64,000 nucleotides of DNA from Ravibacter sp964562455 (GTDB lineage: Bacteria > Bacteroidota > Bacteroidia > Cytophagales > Spirosomataceae), in contig CAZLTN010000018.1 of assembly GCA_964562455.1 (NCBI GenBank), forward strand, positions 1 through 64,000, written 5' to 3'. Under the pieces are notes generated by a model. It was not told the DNA's origin. It was given only the letters and a program-made list of their open reading frames with translations, and ran no database searches. Shown in pieces: positions 45,092 to 53,265 of the stretch; position 1 is the first letter of the stretch, and every line of letters starts with the position of its first letter. The position numbers were made by a program, and so were the translations under genes.

Positions 45092-45099
45092 CAAATATA
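45092..45099 (-). promoter_or_regulatory. Putative -7 promoter box for pheS
   Basis: The minus strand reads TATATTTG, an exact TAnnTTTG, 59 nt upstream of the pheS ATG. No clear -33 element is seen. Confidence 0.4.
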
Positions 45100-45173
45100 T
45101 TCAATGTTTAAACGCCGCCTGTCTTTTCCGGAGCGTTTTGTTTTCACTCCCGGCAAAAACTATCCTATAGTGC

Positions 45174-45216
45174 TTATACGTAAAAATACGTGATTTTATA
45201 CGTACAAACACGTGAT
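45174..45216. promoter_or_regulatory. Tandem 21-bp repeats with four helically phased ACGT cores
   Basis: Two near-identical 21-nt copies (45174-45194 and 45196-45216, spacing 22 bp) each contain two ACGT cores, at 45178, 45188, 45200 and 45210. LytTR regulators are known to bind direct repeats about one or two helical turns apart, so this is a candidate binding site for the LytTR protein encoded 156 nt downstream. Confidence 0.55.
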
Positions 45217-45236
45217 CTACACTTCAAATACCGGAA

Positions 45237-45261
45237 TAAATAGTTCATTATGAACTATTTA
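45237..45261. promoter_or_regulatory. 25-bp perfect dyad operator
   Basis: TAAATAGTTCA (45237-45247) and TGAACTATTTA (45251-45261) form perfect 11-bp arms around TTA. This is the form of a dimeric repressor operator. It is 111 nt upstream of the LytTR ATG and about 200 nt upstream of pheS. Confidence 0.55.
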
Positions 45262-45371
45262 AACCCAAAAGGCATTTTTTGTCGACTCGGTTTTGTTTTC
45301 CTGACACCCTATCTTTACGACTAAGAGGCTCAACAGTAAAGTACTTTTTTCCAACCTTAACCGTACTTAAT

Positions 45372-45740
45372 ATGAAAATTTCAAATAATAATCCGCAAAG
45401 TGCGGATATGCACCACGCCATCTCGATACACTGTATCAAGAATACCATTTTTTTAACCCCGCCCGACATTACCTGCCTCGAGGGCGAAGGAAATTATACC
45501 TATATATATACGTACTCGGGTAAAAAATACCTTGTCGCAAAGACAATCAAAAATCTTCACATGTCCCTGAATGATAACAGCGGTTTTGTGAGGATACACA
45601 AGTCATACCTTATCAATACCAACCACATTGTGGACTACACCGACCAGGACAGGACCATTAAAATGGCCGGAGGGAAGGAGGTCCCCGTTTCAAGAAGGAA
45701 ATCCAGAGAAGTCACCCAGATACTTTCAGCCGTACTTTAA
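45372..45740 (+). CDS. Stand-alone LytTR DNA-binding regulator
   Basis: The ATG at 45372 is chosen because the LytTR domain begins soon after; an in-frame TTG at 45279 would add 31 residues of no recognisable type. The 122-residue protein is a LytTR domain alone (about 20-120; DITCLEGEGNYTYIYTYSGKKYLVAKTIKNL, GFVRIHKSYLINTNHI, VPVSRRKSREV), with no receiver. Such single-domain regulators are often autoregulated or quorum/redox-linked. The upstream repeats (45174-45216) are plausible targets. It is divergent from pheS. Confidence 0.88.
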   Translation: MKISNNNPQSADMHHAISIHCIKNTIFLTPPDITCLEGEGNYTYIYTYSGKKYLVAKTIKNLHMSLNDNSGFVRIHKSYLINTNHIVDYTDQDRTIKMAGGKEVPVSRRKSREVTQILSAVL

Positions 45741-45807
45741 ATATCCACACCAAGTATTTATCCGGCTATTCAATTTCTATACTTTTTTTTAGTGGGTTAA
45801 GTAAAAC

Positions 45808-45844
45808 AAACAGGAGTTGCCGCGAGATCGGCAACTACCTGTTT
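45808..45844. terminator. Bidirectional terminator between LytTR and RmlD-like genes
   Basis: A 15-bp stem with one bulged A (45808-45822 with 45829-45844; loop 45823-45828), flanked by A-rich and T-rich sequence on both sides, sits between two convergent genes (stops at 45740 and 45858). It can terminate both. Confidence 0.8.
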
Positions 45845-45857
45845 AAAATTTCAAAAC

Positions 45858-46775
45858 CTACTTAAGCTGAGCCGCCAGGATGCCGATTCCTTCCGAAAAT
45901 GAATGCGGCGAATATCCTAAATTATCTACTGATTTATCGAGTATAAAGCCGGTCCTGGGCGGCCTCCGGGCCGGTTGACTGAACGTCGAAGAGTCAGCTT
46001 TCTGTATAAGCCCTTTGTCCAGGTTAAAATATTCTGCCGTCAGCAGCGCCATATCATAGGGCGTCAGCAGGTCCTTACCGGAAATATTATAGACTCCGCC
46101 GGCTTCCTTACGGGCAATAAGCAGGCAGCCCTCCGCCAGGTCTTCCGCCAGGGTCGGCGTACGCCACTGGTCGTCTACTACCTTAATGGTTTTACCTTCT
46201 TCGAGCGACTTTTTTACCCAGAGAACGATGTTGCTCCTGCTCATGTCATGGGCTATACCGTATACCAGCACTGTCCGTGCTATTGCCCAGCGGATATGGG
46301 TGCTCATAACCGCCTTTTCAGCAGCGTATTTGCTCCAGCCGTAAAAGCTTACCGGGTTAGGAACAGCTTCTTCGTCATAGGGGCCGGCCAGCCCGTCGAA
46401 TATAAAATCGGTGGAAAGATGCAGCAAAAAGGAGCCGTGCTCCCCGCATGCCTTCGCCAGCAGTTCTACCGCGGTTACATTCTGTTTCCAGCAGGCATCC
46501 TTTTCTGCCTCGCACTGGTCGACGTTGGTCATCGCAGCAGTATGAATAACGATATCCGGCCGGGTATTCTCAAACACCGTTCTTATCTCCTCTCCGTCCG
46601 TAATGTCCATCGGGTAATAAGAATAGCCTTCTTTTACCGGGAGCCGGTTGCTTCCCCTGGCTGTTGCCACCGTATGTACCGAAGCATCTTCCCGAAGCAC
46701 CTCGACCAGTTTCTGACCAAGCAGCCCGTTCGCGCCTGTAACCAGGATCGTTTTTTTATTCGTGTTCGTTGTCAA
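45858..46775 (-). CDS. dTDP-4-dehydrorhamnose reductase-like extended SDR protein
   Basis: This 305-residue NAD(P)-binding protein has the Rossmann start ILVTGANGLLGQ, a MTNVDQCE strand region typical of RmlD, the TDFIFDG strand and the catalytic Y..K in GWSKYAAEKAV. RmlD makes dTDP-L-rhamnose; related members are epimerase or methionine-adenosyltransferase-like SDRs. The only start that keeps the glycine loop is TTG at 46775, which overlaps the TGA stop of the cyclophilin gene, so translation is probably coupled. No other rhamnose genes are in the window. Confidence 0.8.
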   Translation of the reverse strand: MTTNTNKKTILVTGANGLLGQKLVEVLREDASVHTVATARGSNRLPVKEGYSYYPMDITDGEEIRTVFENTRPDIVIHTAAMTNVDQCEAEKDACWKQNVTAVELLAKACGEHGSFLLHLSTDFIFDGLAGPYDEEAVPNPVSFYGWSKYAAEKAVMSTHIRWAIARTVLVYGIAHDMSRSNIVLWVKKSLEEGKTIKVVDDQWRTPTLAEDLAEGCLLIARKEAGGVYNISGKDLLTPYDMALLTAEYFNLDKGLIQKADSSTFSQPARRPPRTGFILDKSVDNLGYSPHSFSEGIGILAAQLK

Positions 46776-47500
46776 TATTGATAATTGAATTTTTTAGAAA
46801 TCTTTTTCTTTTTCCAAACCTTCACTTCCACCTTCATAGGTACGTTCTGAACGGGCCTGTCGCGATTGTCGGTTTCAACCGAAGCGACCTTATCGATAAC
46901 GTCCAGCCCGTCAATCACCTCCCCGAAAACAGTGTAGTTCCCGTCGAGATGAGGAGTCCCACCGAGGGTAAGATACGTGTTTTTCTGTTCTTCGGTAGGT
47001 TTCCTGGATGCTCTTTCGATCTGCCTGCTCAATTCATCGCCCTTCCACTTTTTGCCCTGGACGATGTAGAACTGGCAACCGCTCGATTGCTTCTCCGGGT
47101 TATTATCCCTTGCTGCAGCCAACGCTCCTTTTTTATGATACAGTACAGGATTAAACTCGGCTGGGATCCTGGGGCCATGACTACCGTTTCCCAGCGGAGC
47201 CCCCGCGGGAGCGTTCTTCGATTCCGGGTCTCCGCCCTGGATCATAAAACCTCCGATAACCCGGTGAAAAAGAAGCCCGTCATAAAACCCTTCCTGCGCC
47301 AGCCTGATGAAGTTCTTCCTGTGCAGCGGCGTTTTTTCAGAAAGCAGCACCGTCATATTACCCGAGGGCGTCCCGATAACTACCAGGTAATCTTTCTTTT
47401 TTGAAATTGCTTTTTCGGGTTTCCCTCCAAAGAGCTCACTGACGCCCGATAATAAAAAAAGCAGTACCCAGAGAGATGTATTCAAAGTTCTGATCTTCAT
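46772..47500 (-). CDS. Peptidyl-prolyl cis-trans isomerase, cyclophilin type
   Basis: The ATG at 47500 begins a signal peptide (MKIRTLNTSLWVLLFLLSG); an in-frame TTG further upstream is less likely. The 242-residue protein has the cyclophilin landmarks NFIRLAQEGFYDGLLFHRVIGGFMIQGGDP, AEFNPVLYHKKGALAAARD and GCQFYIVQG, with NYTVFGEVIDGLDVIDKVASV near the end. An insertion between YIVQG and HLDGNYTVFG is usual in Bacteroidota. It assists folding of exported proteins. The downstream RmlD-like gene overlaps it. Confidence 0.93.
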   Translation of the reverse strand: MKIRTLNTSLWVLLFLLSGVSELFGGKPEKAISKKKDYLVVIGTPSGNMTVLLSEKTPLHRKNFIRLAQEGFYDGLLFHRVIGGFMIQGGDPESKNAPAGAPLGNGSHGPRIPAEFNPVLYHKKGALAAARDNNPEKQSSGCQFYIVQGKKWKGDELSRQIERASRKPTEEQKNTYLTLGGTPHLDGNYTVFGEVIDGLDVIDKVASVETDNRDRPVQNVPMKVEVKVWKKKKISKKFNYQY

Positions 47501-47558
47501 GTCCTGTTCATTGAAGCTTCGAATATACGACAAACCCGGGTTCCACGGATACAGGTCA

Positions 47559-48188
47559 TCAAACTCTTCCTGTTAACGCCAGGCCTGCGAAAGAGGCTCC
47601 CTTTTTCGCCACAACACTCCTGCCAACAGGGACAAACGTAATCTTCAGCCCCTGATCGAGCCCGCCCGAAACATTTTCCACCGTAACGGTGGCTTCCCCC
47701 GATTGCCATACTTTTTTCATATCCGACGTTTCGGAAGCCGGTCCGAAGCGGGAATTGAAATACCAGCCCGATATCTCCCAAAGCCTGTCAGCCGAAGACT
47801 CCCCGTTGAGAAAAACATCTACTATGATCCTGCTGACAAGCTGCTCATCGGAGAAGTGATAATATACATCTACCGTTTCCAGCTCTTTGGTATCGTGTGT
47901 ATACCCGATCTGTGAAGGTAATTCCTCAAAAACTTCGAACGTTTCCGTGATCCGTACCTTTTCCCGGGAGTCGTTAAAAGACACGCCCCTGAACAAGCCG
48001 TCCTGGTAGTCTCCTAAAATCAATTCCCACAGGCCGTATTCTTCGCTCTCCCGCAGGTTTTGCGACAGCTCCTCCACCTCCGGTGTTTCTTCATTCTCAG
48101 ACCCCGTGCGACCGGTACAGCCGACAGCGAAAAAAATGAATAGCATCGAAAGAAAAGACAAGTTGGCAATAGTATTTTTTCCAGGCAT
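47559..48188 (-). CDS. Lipoprotein of unknown function
   Basis: The 209-residue product has a lipoprotein signal with FFAVGC (Cys24), followed by an acidic, Ser/Glu-rich stretch. The mature part shows GDYQDGLFRGVSFNDSREKVRITETFE and later YYHFSDEQLVSRIIVDVFLN and WYFNSRFGPASETSDMKKVWQSGEATVTV. I do not recognise the family, but the pattern (GVSFNDSREKV, then a FxxRFGPA segment) resembles periplasmic lipoproteins that follow each other in Bacteroidota envelope clusters. It sits between the Omp85-like and cyclophilin genes. Confidence 0.72.
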   Translation of the reverse strand: MPGKNTIANLSFLSMLFIFFAVGCTGRTGSENEETPEVEELSQNLRESEEYGLWELILGDYQDGLFRGVSFNDSREKVRITETFEVFEELPSQIGYTHDTKELETVDVYYHFSDEQLVSRIIVDVFLNGESSADRLWEISGWYFNSRFGPASETSDMKKVWQSGEATVTVENVSGGLDQGLKITFVPVGRSVVAKKGASFAGLALTGRV

Positions 48189-48304
48189 AATTTAAAAGAA
48201 GAAGTTTTCCCCGGATCCTTCTCCAAATCCGGTTCTGTTTTATTGACTGAGGTTTTTCGTTTCACAAAACTCCGAAAGAAATAGCTCATGTACAACGGGA
48301 AACG

Positions 48305-49702
48305 TCAGAATTCGCGTGCCACCGAGAAAAAAAGCCTGCGCTCTCCTTCGGTATTGAAAGAGTAGTTCAACCTGTACACCAGGTTGTAAAATGTAACAAA
48401 ATCAAGACCGGCCCCGGCGCCTGACAAAAGCTTGTTCCCAAGCCTGCTGTTACTCCATTCCGGTACCTGGTTCCGTATGTAGCCGGCATCGGCAAAAGTA
48501 TTGAGGTAAAGAGCTAGCGGAATAGTGCCGAATTGCCTTGGAAGCCATTTAATTACCTTCTCGGTTTCGAAAAGCCTGTATTTGAACTCATTTTGCAGGA
48601 TACCGTAATGCTGTCCATCCACGACATAAAGCTCGTATCCCCGCACCAGGTCGAGCCTGTAGCCCAACCCTACCATATTGACATACGGCAGCCTGGCAGG
48701 GAAAGACGCTCGCAGGCGCACCCCGGTATTAAAGAAAAACCGGCCACCCAAAGGGAAAAAGTGCCGGTAGAAACCGTAAACATATCCCTGGTCTACGTCA
48801 TCGCCCGGCAAAACCCCTCTTTTGCTGGCCTGGAAAGCGATATTGTAGCCGCGAAGCGGATATTGACCTATATCTCTCTTATTGAAATTATAGGTATAGG
48901 TGAGCTGAAAATATCTTTGGCGCGTCTGGTCGTCGAACAGGTAGTGCGGGTTCCTGGTCAATACCGTGTCGCCGATCGTTGTGTTTACCCAACGGATGTC
49001 CATGGTATGGAAACCATAAAATTTGCTCCTGTAAGAAGGTGCGAGATAAAAATAAAAACGACGCCGGGTGATCGATTCACTCGGCATAAAATCGAGTTTA
49101 TCGTTCCAGGTACGGAACGCCAGCGCCTTATTGGTAATGTAAGATACCCCGCCGTTCAGGCCGATCTTCATCTTTTTATCTATATAGGGCATCGAATAAG
49201 AGAGCTCGTACTTGGGTATAAACCCGAGCTCGATCAATAGCCTGAGCCGGTCGTTGCGCCCGCTGACGTTATTGTGGCTGATATAGGCCCCGTAGGTAAT
49301 GCGGCTGAAATCGCGGTTCCTGTCGTACCACCATTCGTTGAAATTCCTGTCGGCCAGCTGGAATACCGGCAGGCCGAAAATATACCAGCGCTCCTTCAGC
49401 TTCAGGTGCAGGTCTACATATGCCGAGTCTTCCGTATAGACCGGCTCGAAATTTACCGTTACGAAAAGGTTTGTGTTGACTACCTTCCGGCGGTCGATCT
49501 CGAGCAGTTCGGTGAGCCTGGGAACCGGGATCGTATCTCCCTTTTCAATATCGAGTTCCCGAAAAATAATGCCCGGACGGGTCCGGTAATTTCCCTCCAG
49601 GACCACGCTCCTGACCGCTGTCGTACGGGTGGAATCGGTCAGTGCCCGGCTTTCGAGGCTCATCAGAGACATTCCCAATACAAACAGAATAATATTTTTC
49701 AC
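48305..49702 (-). CDS. Short BamA/TamA-like (Omp85) outer-membrane protein
   Basis: The 465-residue protein starts at a GTG (49702) with a signal peptide. It has one POTRA-like domain (about 30-110; VVLEGNYRTRPGIIFRELDIEKGDTI, VVNTNLFVTVNFEPVY) and a 16-stranded-type Omp85 barrel with FDYxxxRG-like GLGYRLDLVRGYELYVVDGQHYGILQNEFKYRL and a terminal FFSVAREF. Omp85 proteins insert barrels into the outer membrane or translocate proteins. With a single POTRA domain it is a minor member rather than BamA itself. It is 12 nt after fabH. Confidence 0.88.
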   Translation of the reverse strand: MKNIILFVLGMSLMSLESRALTDSTRTTAVRSVVLEGNYRTRPGIIFRELDIEKGDTIPVPRLTELLEIDRRKVVNTNLFVTVNFEPVYTEDSAYVDLHLKLKERWYIFGLPVFQLADRNFNEWWYDRNRDFSRITYGAYISHNNVSGRNDRLRLLIELGFIPKYELSYSMPYIDKKMKIGLNGGVSYITNKALAFRTWNDKLDFMPSESITRRRFYFYLAPSYRSKFYGFHTMDIRWVNTTIGDTVLTRNPHYLFDDQTRQRYFQLTYTYNFNKRDIGQYPLRGYNIAFQASKRGVLPGDDVDQGYVYGFYRHFFPLGGRFFFNTGVRLRASFPARLPYVNMVGLGYRLDLVRGYELYVVDGQHYGILQNEFKYRLFETEKVIKWLPRQFGTIPLALYLNTFADAGYIRNQVPEWSNSRLGNKLLSGAGAGLDFVTFYNLVYRLNYSFNTEGERRLFFSVAREF

Positions 49703-49714
49703 GACAGGTAACGT

Positions 49715-50716
49715 TTACCATCTTACCAAAGCGGAAGCCCAGGTAAAACCGCTTCCGAAGGCTGCGAAACATATCAGGTCACCCGGCTTTACCTTCCCCT
49801 GCTCCCACGCTTCCGAAAGGGCTATCGGTATCGAAGCCGCGGTAGTATTGCCGTATTTTTGGATATTGTTCATTACTTTTTCTTCCGGGAGCCCCATTTT
49901 CTGCCTGATGTACTCGCTGATCCTGATATTGGCCTGATGGGGGATCAGCAGTGTAATATCGTCTTCAGAAAGCCCGTTGGCCTCGAGCGCCTCCCTTATT
50001 ACTTCCTCGAATCGTACTACCGCGTGTTTAAAAACGGTATTACCGTTCATTACGACATTAAATCCCCCCTCATCTACCATTTCACGGGTTGCGGCCCTTG
50101 TTTCCCGGCTCGAGCCCGGGTCCTTCACATACAGGTCTTCCGCATAACGGCCGTCGGCATGAAGATGTGTCGACAAAATCCTGCTGCCGGGTTGTTCGGT
50201 TGCCTCTACTACTACCGCACCGGCCCCATCGCCGAAAATAACTGCCACATTCCTGCCTTCGGTACTTTTATCTATCCATGTAGATTGTATTTCAGCGCCG
50301 ATTACAAGCGCTTTTTTATACATCCCGGTTTTGATAAACTGGTCTGCGATCGAAATTGCGTACACAAACCCGGAACATTGCTGCCTGATATCTATCACAG
50401 GTTTCGTCTCCATACCCAGCTCTCTCTGCATCAGGAAAGCGCTCCCGGGAAAAAAGTAGTCGGGGGTAATGGTCGCATAAATAATCACATCAATGTCTTC
50501 TGTCGTCCTTCCCGCTCTCTCCAGCGCCATCCTGCTCGCATGTGCCGCCATGCTGGCATTGGTGTCCTTACCATATTCAAAAAACCTCCTTTCCCCTATA
50601 CCGGTACGATCCCTGATCCATTCATCGGAGGTATCCATCCATTTAGTCAGATCCTGATTGGTGACAATATTCCCTGGAACATAATGCCCTACCCCCGTAA
50701 TTCGCGAAGATGTCAT
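49715..50716 (-). CDS. fabH: 3-oxoacyl-ACP synthase III
   Basis: This 333-residue thiolase-fold enzyme has the catalytic triad Cys114 (RQQCSGF), His259 (IPHQANIRI) and Asn289 (KYGNTTAAS). It condenses acetyl-CoA or another acyl-CoA with malonyl-ACP to start fatty-acid synthesis. The TSDEWIRDRTGIGERR start matches FabH. Bacteroidota carry several FabH paralogues, some of which make flexirubin or branched chains; the context with pssA and an Omp85 protein suggests an envelope-lipid role, but there is no acpP next to it. Confidence 0.93.
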   Translation of the reverse strand: MTSSRITGVGHYVPGNIVTNQDLTKWMDTSDEWIRDRTGIGERRFFEYGKDTNASMAAHASRMALERAGRTTEDIDVIIYATITPDYFFPGSAFLMQRELGMETKPVIDIRQQCSGFVYAISIADQFIKTGMYKKALVIGAEIQSTWIDKSTEGRNVAVIFGDGAGAVVVEATEQPGSRILSTHLHADGRYAEDLYVKDPGSSRETRAATREMVDEGGFNVVMNGNTVFKHAVVRFEEVIREALEANGLSEDDITLLIPHQANIRISEYIRQKMGLPEEKVMNNIQKYGNTTAASIPIALSEAWEQGKVKPGDLICFAAFGSGFTWASALVRW

Positions 50717-50820
50717 ACTTTTTCGGTTTACAACCTGTAAATAAAGTTTCTCTATTTTAATACCCTCTCCCGCCCTCCCAATCGTTTTCGGGACTATCAG
50801 CGATCAGGACACATCCCCCC

Positions 50821-50868
50821 CACATCACCACATCCCCACATCATCACATCCCCACATCACCACATCAC
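50821..50868. repeat. Six 8-bp tandem repeats (CACATCAC/CACATCCC) overlapping the pssA stop
   Basis: Six units of CACATCnn occupy 50821-50868, and the last unit contains the minus-strand TGA stop of pssA (50865-50867). The rest of the 148-nt fabH-pssA gap shows nothing else apart from flanking C-rich sequence. Confidence 0.75.
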
Positions 50869-51557
50869 CTCCTCACCCTATCCTCCACTACCGACACCCC
50901 CAGGTAAATCATCATAATAAAAGGTACTGCCGCCCACCTGAACAGGATCAGAAGCACCACCGAAGCGGCTATCAGCATGTAGCGCAGCCTGTTGCCTGCC
51001 CATCCGAATCCTTTGAACTTAAGCGCAAGCAGCGGAATTTCGGCAACGAGCAGATAGGATATGACGACCGAAAAAACAACCAGGCTCCATGGGTTTCCAA
51101 TGACAGCCTGTCCCTGCGGATAGCCAGCCAGAATATGCGGGAATGACGCAATCAGCATGGCATTGGCAGGCGTCGGCAATCCTATGAAACGATCTGTCTG
51201 CCGGGGGTCATTATTAAACTTTGCGAGCCTTAGAGCCGAAAAAAGGGCTACTATGAATGCCGAATAGGCCAGCCATTTGTTCCCTGACTCCGCAAATCCG
51301 CCGGTCATTATATCAAACAGGATAAAAGAAGGCAGCACCCCGAACGTTACCATATCCGCCAGCGAATCCAGGTCTTTGCCTATAGCTGAGGAGGCTTTCA
51401 GTAGCCTGGCCGCAAAACCGTCAAAAAAATCGAACAGCGCTGCCAGCAGTATCAGGAAAGAGGCCCCTTCCGCATTATTTTCGAATACCCGCACTATTCC
51501 TATGCAACCGCACAGAAGATTGGCCAGGGTAAACATATTAGGTATGTGTCGGATCAT
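50865..51557 (-). CDS. pssA: CDP-diacylglycerol--serine O-phosphatidyltransferase
   Basis: The ATG at 51557 is chosen because the family start MIRHIPNMFTLANLLCGCIGI begins there. The 230-residue integral membrane protein has the CDP-alcohol phosphotransferase signature D..DG.AAR...S..GK.LDSLAD (seen as FDFFDGFAARLLKASSAIGKDLDSLAD) and several membrane spans. It makes phosphatidylserine, the precursor of phosphatidylethanolamine. It is 40 nt downstream of the MBL hydrolase gene on the same strand. Confidence 0.95.
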   Translation of the reverse strand: MIRHIPNMFTLANLLCGCIGIVRVFENNAEGASFLILLAALFDFFDGFAARLLKASSAIGKDLDSLADMVTFGVLPSFILFDIMTGGFAESGNKWLAYSAFIVALFSALRLAKFNNDPRQTDRFIGLPTPANAMLIASFPHILAGYPQGQAVIGNPWSLVVFSVVISYLLVAEIPLLALKFKGFGWAGNRLRYMLIAASVVLLILFRWAAVPFIMMIYLGVSVVEDRVRR

Positions 51558-51597
51558 CTCGTTTCTGTAAAGGCTTCCCGTGCTAAAAACTCCCCGG

Positions 51598-52239
51598 TCA
51601 GAGCCGGAAAAAAGGATTATTCTTCTTTTCGTACCCGACAGTTGTAGAAGGGCCGTGCCCGGGATAGACGGTAACATCGTCAGGCAGGACAAATACTTTT
51701 TCTATGATACTCCTGATCAGGGTCTGGTGACTACCTCCCGGCAGATCCGTCCGTCCGATACTTCCTCTAAACAGTACATCGCCCGCCAGGAGCACCCGGT
51801 CCTCCCCGCTGTAAAAGGCGATATGCCCGGGTGAATGTCCCGGGACAAAAATAATATCCATTTCCGACGACCCGAAAGTAATTTTCCCACCTTCCTGCAA
51901 CCATTGGTCTGCTCCGGGTTCGTCATAAGCATTGAATCCATAGTGAGGTGCATACACCTTTACCGAACGCAGTATGGGCTCCTCCTGAAGATGCAGAGCA
52001 AACGGAATCCCGTACCTGTTTTTCACATAAGCAGCCCCCAATACATGGTCCACATGGGCGTGGGTATTGGCAATCAGAACGGGATTTAGCTTATTTTCAG
52101 CGATAAAGTCTGACAGGCGACGATCCTCATTCGGCTCGTAATTACCCGGGTCGACAATTACCGCCTCCCGGGTTTCATCATATATAACGTATGTATTTTC
52201 GGCGAACGGATTAAATGTGAATGTGGCAATCTTTATCAT
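51598..52239 (-). CDS. MBL-fold metal hydrolase (glyoxalase II-like)
   Basis: This 213-residue metallo-beta-lactamase-fold protein has THAHVDHV (H60, H62, D64, H65), GHSPGH, LAGDVLF and YPGHG ligand motifs, as in glyoxalase II and YcbL-type hydrolases. The substrate is probably a glutathione-like or other thioester. It is probably the first gene of the minus-strand cluster that continues with pssA. Confidence 0.92.
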   Translation of the reverse strand: MIKIATFTFNPFAENTYVIYDETREAVIVDPGNYEPNEDRRLSDFIAENKLNPVLIANTHAHVDHVLGAAYVKNRYGIPFALHLQEEPILRSVKVYAPHYGFNAYDEPGADQWLQEGGKITFGSSEMDIIFVPGHSPGHIAFYSGEDRVLLAGDVLFRGSIGRTDLPGGSHQTLIRSIIEKVFVLPDDVTVYPGHGPSTTVGYEKKNNPFFRL

Positions 52240-52376
52240 GGAATATCCTGCAACTGTCTTTCAGCCCGCAAGTTAGGAATAAATGGCCGTCTGCCTTCCG
52301 TTTCTTGTCAAATGGCAAGTGATTTCTACCTGTAACGTTTATAAATTGGCACCTGAAATAACAAACAAAATATATC

Positions 52377-52826
52377 ATGCAAAGGTTAAATTTTCAGATC
52401 AGCATAAACGCACCGGCAGACAAGGTTGCTAAAATCATGCTTGGCAAAGAGACTTTTAAGCTCTGGACGGTAGAATTCGAACCCACGTCCGACTTCGTGG
52501 GAAGCTGGGGGAAAGGCGATAAGATCTATTTTACTTCTACAGACAGCGACAGCAAAAAAAGCGGCATGGTTTCTGAAATAGCAGAGCATATCCCCAATAA
52601 ATTTGTGTCGATCCGTCATTACGGTATACTGGACGACGGCAGGGAAATTCTCGAAGGCGAACAGGTGGAAAAATGGGCAGGGGGATTTGAGAACTATATC
52701 TTCGAAGAAATTGACGGCATCACTACCGTCAAGGTAGAGCTGGACACGACAGAAGAGACTATCCCGTATTTCAATCTCACTTATCCCAAAGCACTCGGAA
52801 GACTGAAAGAACTTTGTGAGAAGTAA
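52377..52826 (+). CDS. SRPBCC (AHSA1-like/START) domain protein
   Basis: The 149-residue cytoplasmic protein begins with RLNFQISINAPADKVAKIMLGKETFKLWTVEFEPTSDFVGSWGKGDKIYFTSTDSDSKKSGMVSEIAEHIPN broken into beta-helix segments typical of the SRPBCC ligand-binding fold, and ends KALGRLKELCEK with the long C-terminal helix. Its ligand is unknown. It heads a small cluster with DUF1801 and SRPBCC-DinB genes. Confidence 0.85.
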   Translation: MQRLNFQISINAPADKVAKIMLGKETFKLWTVEFEPTSDFVGSWGKGDKIYFTSTDSDSKKSGMVSEIAEHIPNKFVSIRHYGILDDGREILEGEQVEKWAGGFENYIFEEIDGITTVKVELDTTEETIPYFNLTYPKALGRLKELCEK

Positions 52827-52870
52827 AGCAACAGACGGGCGGCTTTCATTCCAGTTTAAACAAAATTACT

Positions 52871-53230
52871 ATGGCAAAAACAGATTACCGGAACATCGAT
52901 GAATATCACTCCTCATTCCCGGAAGATGCTCAGATAAGGATGCAGCAAATCCGGGAAATCATAAGAGAAACAGCTCCCGGCGCCGAAGAGGTCATTAGCT
53001 ACCAGATACCCGCGTTTAAAATCGGCAGGAAATTCCTGATCTACTATGCCGCTTTCGAAAACCATATTTCTATTTCAAGTCCCTGGAGCCAGGCCTTACT
53101 GGAAGAATTCGAGCCTGAGTTGTCCGGGCTGAAAGTATCCAAATCAGTTATCCAGTTCCCGAATAAAACCCCATTGCCTTCAGACCTCATAAGGCGCATC
53201 GTAGCGTTCCGGAAAAACGAAATTGCCTGA
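52871..53230 (+). CDS. DUF1801 (YdhG/YdaF-like) family protein
   Basis: The 119-residue product matches the DUF1801 pattern: DEYHSSFPEDAQIRMQQIREII, PGAEEVISYQIPAFKI, LIYYAAFENHISI and LPSDLIRRIVAFRKNE. These small proteins sit near START and DinB proteins in many Bacteroidota genomes; their function is not established. The gene is 44 nt after the SRPBCC gene and 35 nt before the SRPBCC-DinB gene. Confidence 0.9.
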   Translation: MAKTDYRNIDEYHSSFPEDAQIRMQQIREIIRETAPGAEEVISYQIPAFKIGRKFLIYYAAFENHISISSPWSQALLEEFEPELSGLKVSKSVIQFPNKTPLPSDLIRRIVAFRKNEIA

Positions 53231-53265
53231 ACAAAACTCTGCTTCAACCAAAAAACCACAAACAA

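Larger units (their letters stand above)
45034..45371. other. 338-nt divergent region with operator-like repeats
   Basis: This region lies between pheS (minus) and the lone LytTR gene (plus). It contains the pheS -7 box, a direct-repeat element with four phased ACGT cores at 45174-45216 and a 25-bp dyad at 45237-45261. I find no coding gene. Confidence 0.6.
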
